This document shows positions 1 to 9,279 of a DNA stretch of 64,000 nt, in pieces. The stretch is from the NCBI GenBank assembly GCA_046269235.1, contig JBJZOS010000002.1:432337-496336 (forward strand), written 5' to 3'. Below the pieces are notes generated by a model. That model was given only the letters and a program-made list of their open reading frames with translations. It was not told where the DNA came from and searched no databases. Numbering within the stretch: position 1 is the stretch's first letter; every line of letters starts with the position of its first letter. The DNA comes from Soonwooa sp032078105 (GTDB taxonomy: Bacteria; Bacteroidota; Bacteroidia; Flavobacteriales; Weeksellaceae). Made by a program: the position numbers and the translations under genes.

Positions 1-1
1 G

Positions 2-1963
2 GTTATGGTACTGTTTTTAGTACCGGGATTTCTAGGAGATTCTAATACCAAAAATATCGGTGAGAATGACTTCTATAAGCTTGTCCAGTCTGGTAAGGTT
101 GGAGAAGTTATGGTGTATAGAGATACACCAAAAGCAGAAATTTATCTTAACAAAGCTGCTAAAGCAGAACAAAAATCTGTCGCTAAAAAAGACGAAAATC
201 CATTGTCGATATTGGCAATGAAACCAGGTCCAGATTATACCTTGACCTATGGTGATCTTAGATATTTCCAAGAAAGATTTAACCAAATCAACTCGGAGGC
301 ACCAGCTGACAAAAAAGCAACCATGGAATTTGGGACTAGCAAAAGCCCGTTCTCTGAGTTGTTGTTTACAGCTCTGTTCTGGATTGCAATTATGGCATTG
401 TTCTACTTTTTCTTGTTCAGAAAAATGGGCGGTGGCGGCGGTCCTGGCGGACAGATATTCTCGATCGGGAAGTCAAGAGCTAAACTTTTTGATGATAAAG
501 AAAAAATTAATGTAACCTTTAAAGATGTTGCTGGTCTAGAAGGCGCAAAAGAAGAGGTTCAGGAGGTTGTAGATTTCCTTAAAAACTCAGAAAAATACAC
601 AAAATTAGGAGGTAAAATTCCTAAAGGTGTGCTTTTGGTTGGTCCTCCTGGTACTGGTAAAACTTTATTAGCAAAAGCTGTTGCTGGTGAGGCTAAAGTA
701 CCGTTTTTCTCTCTGTCTGGTTCAGACTTTGTAGAGATGTTTGTAGGTGTTGGGGCATCTAGAGTTCGTGACTTATTTGCTCAGGCTAAAGCAAAATCAC
801 CTGCTATTATTTTCATTGATGAGATTGATGCGATTGGTAGAGCAAGAGGTGGTAAAAACTTTAGCGGTGGTAACGACGAGCGCGAAAATACACTTAACCA
901 GTTATTAACCGAGATGGATGGTTTTGGTACAGATACTAATGTTATCATTATGGCTGCAACCAACCGTGCTGATATTTTGGATAAAGCCTTGTTAAGAGCA
1001 GGACGTTTTGATAGATCAATTTATGTTGACCTTCCAGAACTTCATGAGAGAAGACAAATTTTCGATGTTCATTTACAGAAAATTAAATTAGACCCAGAAG
1101 TTGATAGAGATTTCTTAGCAAAACAGACACCTGGCTTTAGTGGTGCTGATATTGCAAATCTTTGTAACGAAGCTGCGCTAATTGCTGCTAGAAATAGCCA
1201 TGAGGTTGTTACTAAACAAGATTTCTTAGATGCTGTTGATAGAATTATTGGGGGTCTTGAAAAGAAAAATAAAGCCATTAAACCTTCTGAAAAGAAAAGA
1301 ATTGCCTTCCACGAAGCTGGTCACGCAACGGTGTCTTGGTTGACAGAACACGCAGCGCCTTTGTTAAAAGTTACGATTGTACCCAGAGGACGTTCTTTAG
1401 GAGCAGCTTGGTATCTTCCAGAAGAAAGACAAATTACAACAACAGAACAAATGTTGGACGAAATGTGTTCTTTATTAGGTGGACGTGCCGCAGAGCAAGT
1501 TGCTTTGGGAGATTACTCTACTGGTGCGCAAAATGACTTAGAAAGAGCTTACAAACAAGCTAATGCAATGGTTACCATCTATGGTTTGAGCGAGAAAGTT
1601 GGTCACGTATCTTACTATGATAGCTCTGGTCAAAATGATTATGCGTTTTCAAAACCATATTCTGAGAAAACTGCGGAGATTATCGATGACGAAATCCAAA
1701 GATTTGTACAAAGTCAGTATGAAAGAGCAATCCAAATTCTTACAGATAACCAAGATAAATTAACTGCTTTAGCTAACAAATTACTAGAGAAAGAAGTTAT
1801 CTTCCGAGAAGATCTAGAGGAGATTTTTGGAAAAAGAGCTTGGGATCCAGAGTTGACAGAGAAGCCAGTTTCTAACGCAGAAGTTCTTCCTACATCAGCA
1901 ACGGACGCTAATGTTGAACAACAGAACGAAACGCCGCAAGCGGAACCCCCATTAGAACATTAA
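2..1963 (+). CDS. ftsH: ATP-dependent zinc metalloprotease FtsH (5' end outside window)
   Basis: The gene enters from the left edge: the frame is open from base 2 and the first Met (base 5) lies inside what should be the first membrane helix, so roughly a dozen residues are missing. FtsH is the membrane-anchored AAA+ protease that removes misfolded membrane proteins and some regulators. Counting from base 5: a second TM helix at about 116-138 followed by a Gly-rich linker, Walker A GPPGTGKT near 212, Walker B FIDEID near 268, the second region of homology ending RAGRFDR, zinc motif HEAGH at about 436-440, and a probable third zinc ligand Asp in GAQNDLERA near 510. The last 35 residues are a Pro/Thr/Glu-rich tail. 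A terminator follows, so the LUD-cdsA-psd genes are a separate unit. Confidence 0.98.
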   Translation, partial: VMVLFLVPGFLGDSNTKNIGENDFYKLVQSGKVGEVMVYRDTPKAEIYLNKAAKAEQKSVAKKDENPLSILAMKPGPDYTLTYGDLRYFQERFNQINSEAPADKKATMEFGTSKSPFSELLFTALFWIAIMALFYFFLFRKMGGGGGPGGQIFSIGKSRAKLFDDKEKINVTFKDVAGLEGAKEEVQEVVDFLKNSEKYTKLGGKIPKGVLLVGPPGTGKTLLAKAVAGEAKVPFFSLSGSDFVEMFVGVGASRVRDLFAQAKAKSPAIIFIDEIDAIGRARGGKNFSGGNDERENTLNQLLTEMDGFGTDTNVIIMAATNRADILDKALLRAGRFDRSIYVDLPELHERRQIFDVHLQKIKLDPEVDRDFLAKQTPGFSGADIANLCNEAALIAARNSHEVVTKQDFLDAVDRIIGGLEKKNKAIKPSEKKRIAFHEAGHATVSWLTEHAAPLLKVTIVPRGRSLGAAWYLPEERQITTTEQMLDEMCSLLGGRAAEQVALGDYSTGAQNDLERAYKQANAMVTIYGLSEKVGHVSYYDSSGQNDYAFSKPYSEKTAEIIDDEIQRFVQSQYERAIQILTDNQDKLTALANKLLEKEVIFREDLEEIFGKRAWDPELTEKPVSNAEVLPTSATDANVEQQNETPQAEPPLEH

Positions 1964-1990
1964 TATTGTTAATTTTCTAAAAAATAATAT

Positions 1991-2038
1991 AAAAAATCCT
2001 GATTCTGCATCTCTTATATGTGGTAGTCGGGATTTTTG
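1991..2038 (+). terminator. Terminator after ftsH
   Basis: Stem AAAATCCTGA / TCGGGATTTT (one G-U pair) with a 24-base loop, followed by a short T run. It lies 27 bases after the ftsH stop. Confidence 0.6.
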
Positions 2039-2081
2039 CTATATTTTTGATTTTTAAATTTTTAATATTACAGATATTTTA

Positions 2082-2089
2082 TATTTTTG
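2082..2089 (+). promoter_or_regulatory. -7 promoter box for LUD-cdsA-psd
   Basis: TATTTTTG matches the Bacteroidota -7 consensus TAnnTTTG. No clear -33 TTTG lies at the usual 17-23 base spacing. A start of transcription near 2095 fits a short leader before the TTG codon at 2117 and argues against the TTG at 2093. Confidence 0.5.
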
Positions 2090-2116
2090 TAATTGTATCA
2101 AAATCTCTCATCCAAA

Positions 2117-2698
2117 TTGAGTTTATTCAAAAAAATTGTAAATAAGATACTTAACCAACAAGAGGAGGAAGACGATCCTAATGTGACGAAGTTGGGCGAC
2201 GAATTGCGTGACGCAGATTTGGACTACAAATTTGCCCAATTGTTTACGCATTCTGGTGGCTATTTTAACTATTGTGGCGATGACGCAGAGGCGTTACAGA
2301 CGCTTAATCAGATTCTGAAAATAGAAGGCATCAACTCCGTTTTTTGTTGGGATAAGCAATTACAGGATTTCCTGAATGTTACTAAAACTAAATACACTTC
2401 GCAATTAGAGGAAGAAAATGATGCCGCTTTTATCACGGCAGAATATCTTATCGCTTTTGATGGTAGAGTTATGTTATCGCATAACAATATCATGCATTAT
2501 CATTCTTCTAGATTACCCGAAAAAATTATTATTATCGCAAATGTTTCGCAAATTGTAACCAATCTTGGTGAAGCAATGATGAAGGTAAAACGTGCTGGAA
2601 ATCTTAAAAATTTAACTTCAATTAGCGGAAGTCAATCAAAACTTGATACACCTAACAAAGACAGTTCAAAACTTTTCTTACTTTTGCTGGAAGATTAA
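2117..2698 (+). CDS. LUD domain protein (LutC/YkgG-like)
   Basis: About 193 residues of the LUD family, related to LutC of the lactate-utilisation complex; single LUD proteins next to lipid genes are common in flavobacteria and their role is not established. The protein is soluble, with an acidic stretch QQEEEDDP near the N-terminus and the LUD core in the second half (segment around TAEYLIAFDGRVMLSHNN). The frame is open from a TTG at 2093, but I prefer TTG 2117, which gives an N-terminus (M)SLFKKIVNKIL and a leader of about 20 bases after the -7 box. No ATG is available, so the start codon is unusual either way. cdsA starts 16 bases after the stop, so the genes are probably cotranscribed. 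Confidence 0.8.
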   Translation: MSLFKKIVNKILNQQEEEDDPNVTKLGDELRDADLDYKFAQLFTHSGGYFNYCGDDAEALQTLNQILKIEGINSVFCWDKQLQDFLNVTKTKYTSQLEEENDAAFITAEYLIAFDGRVMLSHNNIMHYHSSRLPEKIIIIANVSQIVTNLGEAMMKVKRAGNLKNLTSISGSQSKLDTPNKDSSKLFLLLLED

Positions 2699-2714
2699 TT
2701 TTTAAACTCAAACT

Positions 2715-3593
2715 TTGGATAAAAATCTCATTCAGCGACTTATTTCGGGAGCGATTTACGGTTTAGTCATTATACTTTGTTGTACACCTTTGGGTGGATC
2801 ATGGCTTAGTTCTATTATTCCTGCTATCAAACAACAATATCTTTTTTACGTATTAATGACGTTCTTTATGCTTGTTGGCGTTTGGGAATGTATCCGAATT
2901 ATGAAATTTGATAACGGCATTTACAAATGGCTGGTTTTGCCCTTGGTAGCTTTTATTTATTATCAATTTTCAAAACGCTTTTTCTACCACGGATTTTTCT
3001 TTAATTATAATTTGTCCGAAATACTTGCATTAGGTTTAATTGTAATTGCTTGCATTACACTTTTCAAATTTCCGAAAGAACTTTATTTTGAAAGTGGTAA
3101 ATTTATTTTTACTGTTATATATACAGCTTTACCATTTAGTTTTGCGTTAGGCTTACCGAGTTTTAGCACGTTAGATCCAGTTAACAAACCTTTTACCCTA
3201 GAAGTGATGATGTTGTTTATTCTTATTTGGAGTAGCGACAGTTTCGCTTATTTTACAGGAAAGTTTTTTGGCAAACATAAGATGGCGCCAAGCATTAGCC
3301 CGAAAAAAACTTGGGAAGGTTTTGCAGGGGGTGTATTTTTCACCTTGATTCTTGGTTTCTTTGTTGAAAAATATTACCCAGAACTTCGAGGTAACTGGAT
3401 TATGGTCGGATTTTTAGTGTCGGTTTTCGCGCCTTTAGGCGATTTGGTAGAAAGTCAATTGAAGCGTTCTTTTGGTGTTAAAGACAGCGGTAACATCATT
3501 CCAGGACATGGTGGCGTGTTAGATAGATTAGACAGTTTCATAATTTGTGCGCCTGTTGTATATTTGTATTTTATTTTAGAAAAATTTGTATAG
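2715..3593 (+). CDS. cdsA: Phosphatidate cytidylyltransferase
   Basis: Makes CDP-diacylglycerol from phosphatidic acid and CTP, the entry to phosphatidylserine and phosphatidylglycerol synthesis. The protein has 292 residues and about eight hydrophobic segments. The CdsA signature lies near the C-terminus: the segment KRSFGVKDSGNIIPGHGG followed by VLDRLDS. A conserved SPKKTWEG motif lies in the middle. The only sensible start is TTG 2715, which gives MDKNLIQR. It sits between the LUD gene and psd, whose product acts two steps later in phosphatidylethanolamine synthesis. No pssA gene is in the window. Confidence 0.96.
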   Translation: MDKNLIQRLISGAIYGLVIILCCTPLGGSWLSSIIPAIKQQYLFYVLMTFFMLVGVWECIRIMKFDNGIYKWLVLPLVAFIYYQFSKRFFYHGFFFNYNLSEILALGLIVIACITLFKFPKELYFESGKFIFTVIYTALPFSFALGLPSFSTLDPVNKPFTLEVMMLFILIWSSDSFAYFTGKFFGKHKMAPSISPKKTWEGFAGGVFFTLILGFFVEKYYPELRGNWIMVGFLVSVFAPLGDLVESQLKRSFGVKDSGNIIPGHGGVLDRLDSFIICAPVVYLYFILEKFV

Positions 3594-3620
3594 AATCATA
3601 AAGGTTCGAAAATATAGACT

Positions 3621-4274
3621 ATGAAGCTTCATAAAGAATCCAAAGGCACCTTAACGGTTGCAATTTTAGCCATTTTAATAATTGGAGGTATTTCAATTTA
3701 CTTTCTAAAAATGTGGTCTTTGTTAATCATCATACCATTGTTAGTGATTTTAGGATTGGTGTTTTGGTTTTTCCGTGTTCCGAACCGTAATATTTTGGAG
3801 CATGTTGAGAATGTAATTGCACCAGTTGACGGTAAAGTTGTAATGATAAAAGAAGTTGTTGAAGATGAGTTTTTAAAAGAAAAATGCATCCAGGTTTCTA
3901 TCTTTATGTCGCCACTTAATGTTCATATTTGTCGTTATCCAGTTTCTGGCGATGTAATTTATAAAAAATACCATCCGGGGAAATATTTGGTTGCATGGCA
4001 CGAAAAATCCTCCACAGAAAATGAAAGAACAACCGTTGCTGTAAAAAGTGAAACCAATCATAACGTGGTGTTCCGTCAGATTGCGGGTTATGTTGCGAGA
4101 CGTATTGTATTCTATTGTAATATCGAGGACAAAGCAAAAGCTGGTCACGAGTTCGGATTTATTAAATTCGGCTCCAGAATGGACGTTTTCTTGCCCCTTA
4201 ACACCGAGATCCTTTGTAAAATTGGAGACAAAACTAAAGGTGGAATAGATGTCATTGCAAGATTAAGAGATTAA
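3621..4274 (+). CDS. psd: Phosphatidylserine decarboxylase (short, PSD-A type)
   Basis: Converts phosphatidylserine to phosphatidylethanolamine at the inner membrane. At 217 residues it belongs to the short class. Two hydrophobic helices at about 12-50 anchor it, and the motif IAPVDGKV follows. Near the C-terminus is the self-cleavage site GFIKFGSRMDVFLP, where the Ser after Gly becomes the pyruvoyl cofactor of the small alpha chain. It begins 27 bases after cdsA and ends the operon, with a terminator 20 bases later. The ATG start gives MKLHKESKG. Confidence 0.95.
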   Translation: MKLHKESKGTLTVAILAILIIGGISIYFLKMWSLLIIIPLLVILGLVFWFFRVPNRNILEHVENVIAPVDGKVVMIKEVVEDEFLKEKCIQVSIFMSPLNVHICRYPVSGDVIYKKYHPGKYLVAWHEKSSTENERTTVAVKSETNHNVVFRQIAGYVARRIVFYCNIEDKAKAGHEFGFIKFGSRMDVFLPLNTEILCKIGDKTKGGIDVIARLRD

Positions 4275-4293
4275 CTTTACAATCAATTATATT

Positions 4294-4325
4294 AAAGAGG
4301 CTTTCAAAAAAAGTCTCTTTTTTTT
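4294..4325 (+). terminator. Terminator after psd
   Basis: Stem AAAGAGGCTTT / AAAGTCTCTTT (one G-U pair) runs into a tract of about 10 T. Confidence 0.75.
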
Positions 4326-4364
4326 GCCATTCAGTTTTCGAAAATTACCATTCAGTATATTTTT

Positions 4365-4396
4365 TTTCGCTCGAAAATTTTTGTGCTTTACTTTTG
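4365..4396 (+). promoter_or_regulatory. Promoter of the alpha/beta hydrolase gene
   Basis: -7 box TACTTTTG at 4389-4396 fits TAnnTTTG exactly. A weak -33 box TTTCG lies about 19 bases upstream. The predicted start of transcription near 4402 excludes the TTG at 4394 as start codon and supports ATG 4418. Confidence 0.6.
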
Positions 4397-4417
4397 AAGC
4401 ATAAATCAAAATCTATT

Positions 4418-5212
4418 ATGAAAAACACATTATTTTTTACTTTTATTCTCGTTTTATTTTCTCAATTTTCAAAGGCGCAAATGGATGATAAATTTTATCA
4501 ACCAAGTAAAATTTTAAAACCAATAGAATTTAAAAATGTTGAAAATATTTCTCTGCCAGTAGAATCGGACACGATTACAGCCATTGTTCTAAAACCACAA
4601 ACTAAAAGCATTGAAAAGACGATTTTGTTTTTTCATGGTGCGGGAGGTAATGTAACGAGTTATCAATTTATGGTAAAACCGTTGGTGGAAGTCGGTTATC
4701 AAGTTGTGATGGTGGATTTGCGCGGTTACGGAAAATCTACGGGGACACCAACGCATATCAACGTAGCGGCTGATGGACAAAAATTCTTTGATGAAATGCT
4801 TGCTCGCCCTGATATCAAAAACACTAAAATCTATATTTACGGAGCATCTTTGGGAACGCAAGTGGCGACAAAAATTGCAAAAGACAACCAAAATAAAATA
4901 TCAGGCTTGATTATCGATGGAGGCATGTCTTCTTTCACCGACATTGCAGCACACTTTGCACCGCAATACAAAGAAATGATCGAAAAAATGTTGATTTCTC
5001 CTTATTCTGTAAAGGAAGATGTTAAAGTATTAAAAGGTCTTCCAAAGCTTTTTATTTATGGTTCCGAAGACAAGACAGTTCCGATTGAGCAAGGCAAAAC
5101 CAATTTCGCTAACGCCGCCGAGCCAAAACAATTTTTGGAATACAAAGGCGATCATCTTCTTGGTATTAAGCTTGTCAAAAATGAAATTCTCAAGGCTATT
5201 TCTAATCTATAA
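4418..5212 (+). CDS. Secreted alpha/beta hydrolase
   Basis: About 264 residues. An N-terminal signal peptide ends at SQFSKAQ, so the protein is exported. The alpha/beta-hydrolase core has the oxyanion segment FFHGAGGN, then VMVDLRGYGKSTG, and a nucleophile elbow YGASLGTQ. An acid residue is likely in YGSEDKTVP and the catalytic His in GDHLLG, so the Ser-Asp-His triad appears complete. The substrate cannot be read from sequence; similar proteins are annotated as lysophospholipase- or BAAT-like esterases. ATG 4418 is chosen because the promoter overlaps the upstream TTG. The gene stands alone between two terminators. Confidence 0.88.
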   Translation: MKNTLFFTFILVLFSQFSKAQMDDKFYQPSKILKPIEFKNVENISLPVESDTITAIVLKPQTKSIEKTILFFHGAGGNVTSYQFMVKPLVEVGYQVVMVDLRGYGKSTGTPTHINVAADGQKFFDEMLARPDIKNTKIYIYGASLGTQVATKIAKDNQNKISGLIIDGGMSSFTDIAAHFAPQYKEMIEKMLISPYSVKEDVKVLKGLPKLFIYGSEDKTVPIEQGKTNFANAAEPKQFLEYKGDHLLGIKLVKNEILKAISNL

Positions 5213-5216
5213 AAAC

Positions 5217-5248
5217 AAAAAGAGAACCAATTAATTGGTCCTCTTTTT
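5217..5248. terminator. Bidirectional terminator between convergent genes
   Basis: Near-perfect palindrome AAAGAGaACCAAT / ATTGGTcCTCTTT with an A run on the left and a T run on the right. It serves the hydrolase gene on + and the GLPGLI gene on -. Confidence 0.85.
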
Positions 5249-6079
5249 TTATAATTTTTCAATCGGGTTATTTCTCGATTTAATATCGTCTAGCATTCGC
5301 TTTTGCATGTCTTGCATTTGCTGTGGGCTGGGGGCTTGCCGCTGCGGATTACCAGCATTGGCGCGTTGACCGTCACCCATTCGATTAGAATTTATATTCA
5401 TAAAACTAATAGGATCTTGTTGGAATTTCTTTTGCATCGCCAAAAATTTTTCCTTTTTAATGCTAATATCTTGGCCTCGACTTTCGGGTGATTGTATGCT
5501 TGCAATTTTTTTACTTTCCATCAAATCAAAACTATAATCACCTTTGCTATCTTCGAGCTTTACAATTAATCCAGGCAAACCACCAAATTTGTAAGGTCCA
5601 TCTTGCAAAGGCACATCTGTCGTAAACCATGCATACCAAGTACGTCCACCGTAATTTTGCTCAGCTTTCTGAGTTTGGTAATTTCCGATTTTTACAGTTT
5701 CAGATAAGACTTTCCATGTACTTGGGATTTGCTCTTCATAGATATATTGGTCGCGAGCAATTCGTTGTTTAAAATTTAGATTTTGTTTCGCTAGATCTTT
5801 TTCTACACTATAATCAATAATAGATCGCAAATCTTGTATTTGACTTCTGTCAAAATTTTTGGTCTGGCGCATTCTGGCCATAATAGAATCTCGCTTTGCT
5901 CTGTTCTCCGAATAAAAAGCCGACTTTTGTCCCTCGACATCTAGATACACTTTTTCTATTTTCTTTTCGGTAAGCTTTGTTGAGTCTGGCGTCATACTAG
6001 CTTGATAAACAAATCTTGTCGCTTGAGAAGAGGCGAATTGCGACACGATGACTCCTATTATTCCTAATATGTATTTCAT
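5249..6079 (-). CDS. GLPGLI family protein
   Basis: Exported 276-residue protein with a signal peptide (cleavage likely after FASSQA). The family-naming motif GLPGLI is present in KFGGLPGLIVKLED. GLPGLI proteins (TIGR01200) are confined to Bacteroidota and have no proven function. The central region is rich in aromatic and basic residues. The last 50 residues are Gln/Pro/Met-rich and look disordered. The protein ends with RNNPIEKL. It is a single gene facing the hydrolase across a shared terminator. Confidence 0.93.
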   Translation of the reverse strand: MKYILGIIGVIVSQFASSQATRFVYQASMTPDSTKLTEKKIEKVYLDVEGQKSAFYSENRAKRDSIMARMRQTKNFDRSQIQDLRSIIDYSVEKDLAKQNLNFKQRIARDQYIYEEQIPSTWKVLSETVKIGNYQTQKAEQNYGGRTWYAWFTTDVPLQDGPYKFGGLPGLIVKLEDSKGDYSFDLMESKKIASIQSPESRGQDISIKKEKFLAMQKKFQQDPISFMNINSNRMGDGQRANAGNPQRQAPSPQQMQDMQKRMLDDIKSRNNPIEKL

Positions 6080-6267
6080 ATTTAAATTTAATGTTTAGAG
6101 TTTTTTTAACTTTGAAGGTTAAATTGCTTTCAAAAAATCAAATGTTGCAGATTAAAGTTTAATAAAAATAAAGCCTAATATTTACTAATAACTCAAGCAT
6201 TTAATAGGTTAAACTTTCATTAAAAATCATTAATAAATCCTTAAATTATTAAAATAGAATCTATCGA

Positions 6268-6299
6268 TTTGAGATTGCGGAAATTAGTTTGTATTTTTG
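6268..6299 (+). promoter_or_regulatory. Promoter of the IscA/SufA-like gene
   Basis: -33 box TTTG at 6268-6271, a 20-base spacer and -7 box TATTTTTG at 6292-6299 form a textbook Bacteroidota promoter. It would give a leader of about 25 bases before ATG 6330. Confidence 0.75.
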
Positions 6300-6329
6300 C
6301 ACTATAAAAAATCATTCTAAATAAAAACA

Positions 6330-6659
6330 ATGATAAAAGTTTCAGATCAGGCAAAAGCCAAAGCAGCTCAGTTAATGACTGAAGAAGGCTTTAATCCTGA
6401 GATAGATTATATAAGAGTAGGCGTAAAGAGTGGAGGTTGCTCCGGTCTTGAATACGTTTTGAAGTTTGATAACCAAAAAGGAGAAACCGATCAAATTTTT
6501 GAAGATAATGGTGTAAAAGTCATTGTAGAGAAAAAATCCATCCTCTATCTTGCAGGGACAACATTAGAGTATTCTGGGGGATTGAATGGTAAAGGTTTCG
6601 TTTTTAACAATCCTAATGCCTCAAGAACTTGTGGCTGTGGAGAGAGTTTTTCTCTTTAA
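6330..6659 (+). CDS. HesB/IscA/SufA-type iron-sulfur carrier
   Basis: A-type carrier that receives Fe-S clusters from the SufBCD scaffold and passes them to apo-proteins. At 109 residues it has the family length. The three ligand cysteines are present: Cys37 in SGGCSGLEY, and Cys101 and Cys103 in the C-terminal CGCGESF. It has its own strong promoter and lies 221 bases before sufB, so it may or may not be cotranscribed with the suf genes. I cannot separate SufA from IscA or ErpA by sequence; the suf context favours the SufA role. Confidence 0.95.
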   Translation: MIKVSDQAKAKAAQLMTEEGFNPEIDYIRVGVKSGGCSGLEYVLKFDNQKGETDQIFEDNGVKVIVEKKSILYLAGTTLEYSGGLNGKGFVFNNPNASRTCGCGESFSL

Positions 6660-6880
6660 AATTATATTAACTCATGGTAAGAATTGAGACGTGGATGTTT
6701 TGTATAAATTCTTTTTGTACTCCAATCAAAAGAGAATGACATCACATGTTTTTTTTAATAAAAGTTAATAGAATAACAACGGTTTAGTTGTTTTAAAAAA
6801 TGAAAAATAGACTAACGAAATTAGAATTTTCCTCAAAAAAAATTTTATGAGCGTTTTTAATTTCTAAAATCTAAAAGCTA

Positions 6881-8329
6881 ATGAGTAAGTACACAGAAGA
6901 CGATCTGAGAGAAGATCTTAAAACCAAAGAATACGAAGCCGGTTTTTACACCGACATCGAGTATGACGATTTTCCGACAGGTCTTAATGAAGATATTATC
7001 CGAATGATTTCGGAAAAGAAAGAAGAGCCAGAGTGGATGACCGAGTGGCGTTTGGATGCTTTCCGAATTTGGCAAAAAATGGAAGAACCAAATTGGGCGA
7101 ATATTAAATATGAAAAGCCAGATTTTCAGGCTATTCGTTATTATGCGGCGCCAAAGGTGAAACCCGAATTGGCAAGTCTAGATGAAGTTGATCCAGAACT
7201 TTTGAAAACCTTTGAAAAATTGGGTATCAACATCGAAGAGCAAAAACGTTTGGCAGGTGTTGCCGTCGATATCGTGATGGACTCTGTTTCTGTGAAAACG
7301 ACATTCCAAGACACTCTTGCAGAGAAAGGAATTATTTTTTGCTCGATTTCAGAGGCTATTAAGAATCACCCAGATTTAGTTAAAAAGTATTTGGGAACAG
7401 TTGTCCCGAGAGGCGATAATTTTTATTCAGCTCTTAATTCGGCGGTATTTTCTGACGGTTCATTTTGCTACATTCCAAAGGGTGTGAAATGTCCAATGGA
7501 ATTATCAACGTATTTCCGAATCAATCAAGCTGGAACAGGGCAGTTCGAAAGAACGCTTGTTATCGCAGATGCAGGAAGTTACGTGTCGTATTTGGAAGGC
7601 TGTACCGCACCATCTCGTGACGAAAACCAATTGCACGCTGCCGTTGTCGAGTTAATCGCAATGGACGATGCCGAAATTAAATATTCAACCGTACAAAACT
7701 GGTATCCAGGTGATGAAAACGGAAAAGGAGGCGTTTTCAACTTTGTAACCAAAAGAGGTCTTTGCGAAAAAAATGCAAAAATCTCTTGGACACAGGTAGA
7801 GACAGGTTCTGCCGTGACTTGGAAGTATCCATCTTGTATTTTGAAAGGAGACAACTCCATTGGAGAATTTTATTCGATTGCGGTTACCAACATGCATCAG
7901 TATGCAGATACTGGGACTAAAATGATTCACATTGGCAAGAATACTCGTTCAACGATTATTTCTAAAGGTATTTCTGCTGGGAAATCTCAAAATTCCTATC
8001 GTGGACAGGTGAAAGTAATGCCATCTGCAAAAGGTGCGAGAAATTTCTCTCAGTGTGATTCTTTATTGATGGGGAATGAATGTGGAGCACACACGTTTCC
8101 GTACATCGAGATTAAAGATCCTACAGCACAATTGGAACATGAAGCGACGACTTCAAAGATTGGTGAAGACCAGATTTTCTATTGTAACCAAAGAGGAATA
8201 GACACCGAAAGAGCCATTGCATTAATCGTGAACGGTTTCAGCAAAGAAGTTCTCAACAAACTCCCGATGGAATTTGCCATCGAAGCCCAAAAACTTCTGG
8301 AGATTTCTCTTGAAGGAAGTGTGGGATAA
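6881..8329 (+). CDS. sufB: Fe-S cluster assembly protein SufB
   Basis: Core scaffold of the SUF system, forming SufBC2D where clusters are built. Length 482 residues, normal for SufB. Characteristic stretches include GVKCPMELSTYFRIN, GCTAPSRDENQLHAA and the C-terminal TSKIGEDQIFYC. The last of these precedes CNQRGID, which holds the conserved acceptor Cys region. Start ATG 6881 gives MSKYTEDDLRED. It is followed after 129 bases by sufC. Confidence 0.98.
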   Translation: MSKYTEDDLREDLKTKEYEAGFYTDIEYDDFPTGLNEDIIRMISEKKEEPEWMTEWRLDAFRIWQKMEEPNWANIKYEKPDFQAIRYYAAPKVKPELASLDEVDPELLKTFEKLGINIEEQKRLAGVAVDIVMDSVSVKTTFQDTLAEKGIIFCSISEAIKNHPDLVKKYLGTVVPRGDNFYSALNSAVFSDGSFCYIPKGVKCPMELSTYFRINQAGTGQFERTLVIADAGSYVSYLEGCTAPSRDENQLHAAVVELIAMDDAEIKYSTVQNWYPGDENGKGGVFNFVTKRGLCEKNAKISWTQVETGSAVTWKYPSCILKGDNSIGEFYSIAVTNMHQYADTGTKMIHIGKNTRSTIISKGISAGKSQNSYRGQVKVMPSAKGARNFSQCDSLLMGNECGAHTFPYIEIKDPTAQLEHEATTSKIGEDQIFYCNQRGIDTERAIALIVNGFSKEVLNKLPMEFAIEAQKLLEISLEGSVG

Positions 8330-8458
8330 TATCGTAAACATATGCTATTCTGAATGTAGCAAAACTGAATGCAGAATCTAAATTGTGTTCTAAAGAAAGA
8401 CTTAACGTATATAAAAAGTGCGATTTATCGCATTTAGAATAAAAATTAAAAACTAACA

Positions 8459-9202
8459 ATGTTAGAAATAAAAAACTTACACGCCAGAATTGAGGATGGC
8501 GCAGAAATTTTAAAAGGAATTAATTTAGAGATAAAGCCAGGCGAAGTTCACGCGATTATGGGACCAAACGGTGCTGGAAAATCGACACTTTCATCGGTAA
8601 TTGCTGGTAAAGAAGAGTACGAAGTAACGGATGGTGAAATCCTTTTCGAAGGTGATAACATCATCGAAGATGCGCCAGAAGAAAGAGCGCATAAAGGGAT
8701 TTTCTTGTCTTTCCAATATCCAGTGGAAATTCCCGGAGTTTCGGTAACCAACTTCATTAAAGCAGCGATGAATGAAAACCGCAAAGCAAACGGTCTAGAA
8801 GATATGCCAGCAAAAGAAATGTTGTCATTGATTCGTGAAAAATCGCAACTTTTAGAAATTAAGAAAGATTTTCTGTCTCGTTCGTTAAACGAAGGTTTTT
8901 CGGGTGGTGAAAAGAAACGAAATGAAATTTTCCAAATGATGATGCTCAACCCGAAATTAGCAATTTTGGACGAAACCGATTCTGGTTTGGATATTGACGC
9001 TTTGAGAATTGTTTCTGATGGTGTTAATAAATTCAGAAATGAAGGGAATGCGGTGCTTTTAATTACACACTATCAAAGACTTTTGAATCATATTCAACCT
9101 GATTTCGTACACGTTTTGGCGGATGGAAAAATCATCAAAACAGGAGACAAATCTCTTGCTTTAGAACTAGAAGAAAAAGGTTACGATTGGCTACTAAAAT
9201 AG
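8459..9202 (+). CDS. sufC: Fe-S cluster assembly ATPase SufC
   Basis: ABC-type ATPase subunit of the SufBC2D scaffold; ATP hydrolysis drives the conformational change needed for cluster formation. Length 247 residues. Walker A GPNGAGKST at 35-43, signature variant FSGGEKKRNEI (typical of SufC), Walker B AILDETDSGLD, and switch His in LITHYQR. It is preceded by a small hairpin TGCGAT/ATCGCA at 8419-8432 of uncertain meaning. sufD follows after 77 bases. Confidence 0.98.
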   Translation: MLEIKNLHARIEDGAEILKGINLEIKPGEVHAIMGPNGAGKSTLSSVIAGKEEYEVTDGEILFEGDNIIEDAPEERAHKGIFLSFQYPVEIPGVSVTNFIKAAMNENRKANGLEDMPAKEMLSLIREKSQLLEIKKDFLSRSLNEGFSGGEKKRNEIFQMMMLNPKLAILDETDSGLDIDALRIVSDGVNKFRNEGNAVLLITHYQRLLNHIQPDFVHVLADGKIIKTGDKSLALELEEKGYDWLLK

Positions 9203-9279
9203 TTTAATGTTTAATTTTCAAGGTGTCAAGCAATTGAAAACCTTATACTTTAAACCCTAAACCTTAAACTTTATTTAAA

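Noticed and set aside
2093..2116. Upstream TTG start for the LUD protein
   Set aside because: It lies within a few bases of the predicted transcription start after the -7 box, and the added residues do not look like the family's N-terminus.
8419..8432. Hairpin TGCGAT/ATCGCA between sufB and sufC as a terminator
   Set aside because: Six base pairs and no T tract; sufC and sufD need to be expressed with sufB, so an attenuator or chance is likelier.
9203..9279. Telomere-like imperfect repeats (AAACCCT AAACCTT AAACTTT) between sufC and sufD
   Set aside because: Only three degenerate units in a 77-base AT-rich spacer; no array and no sign of function.
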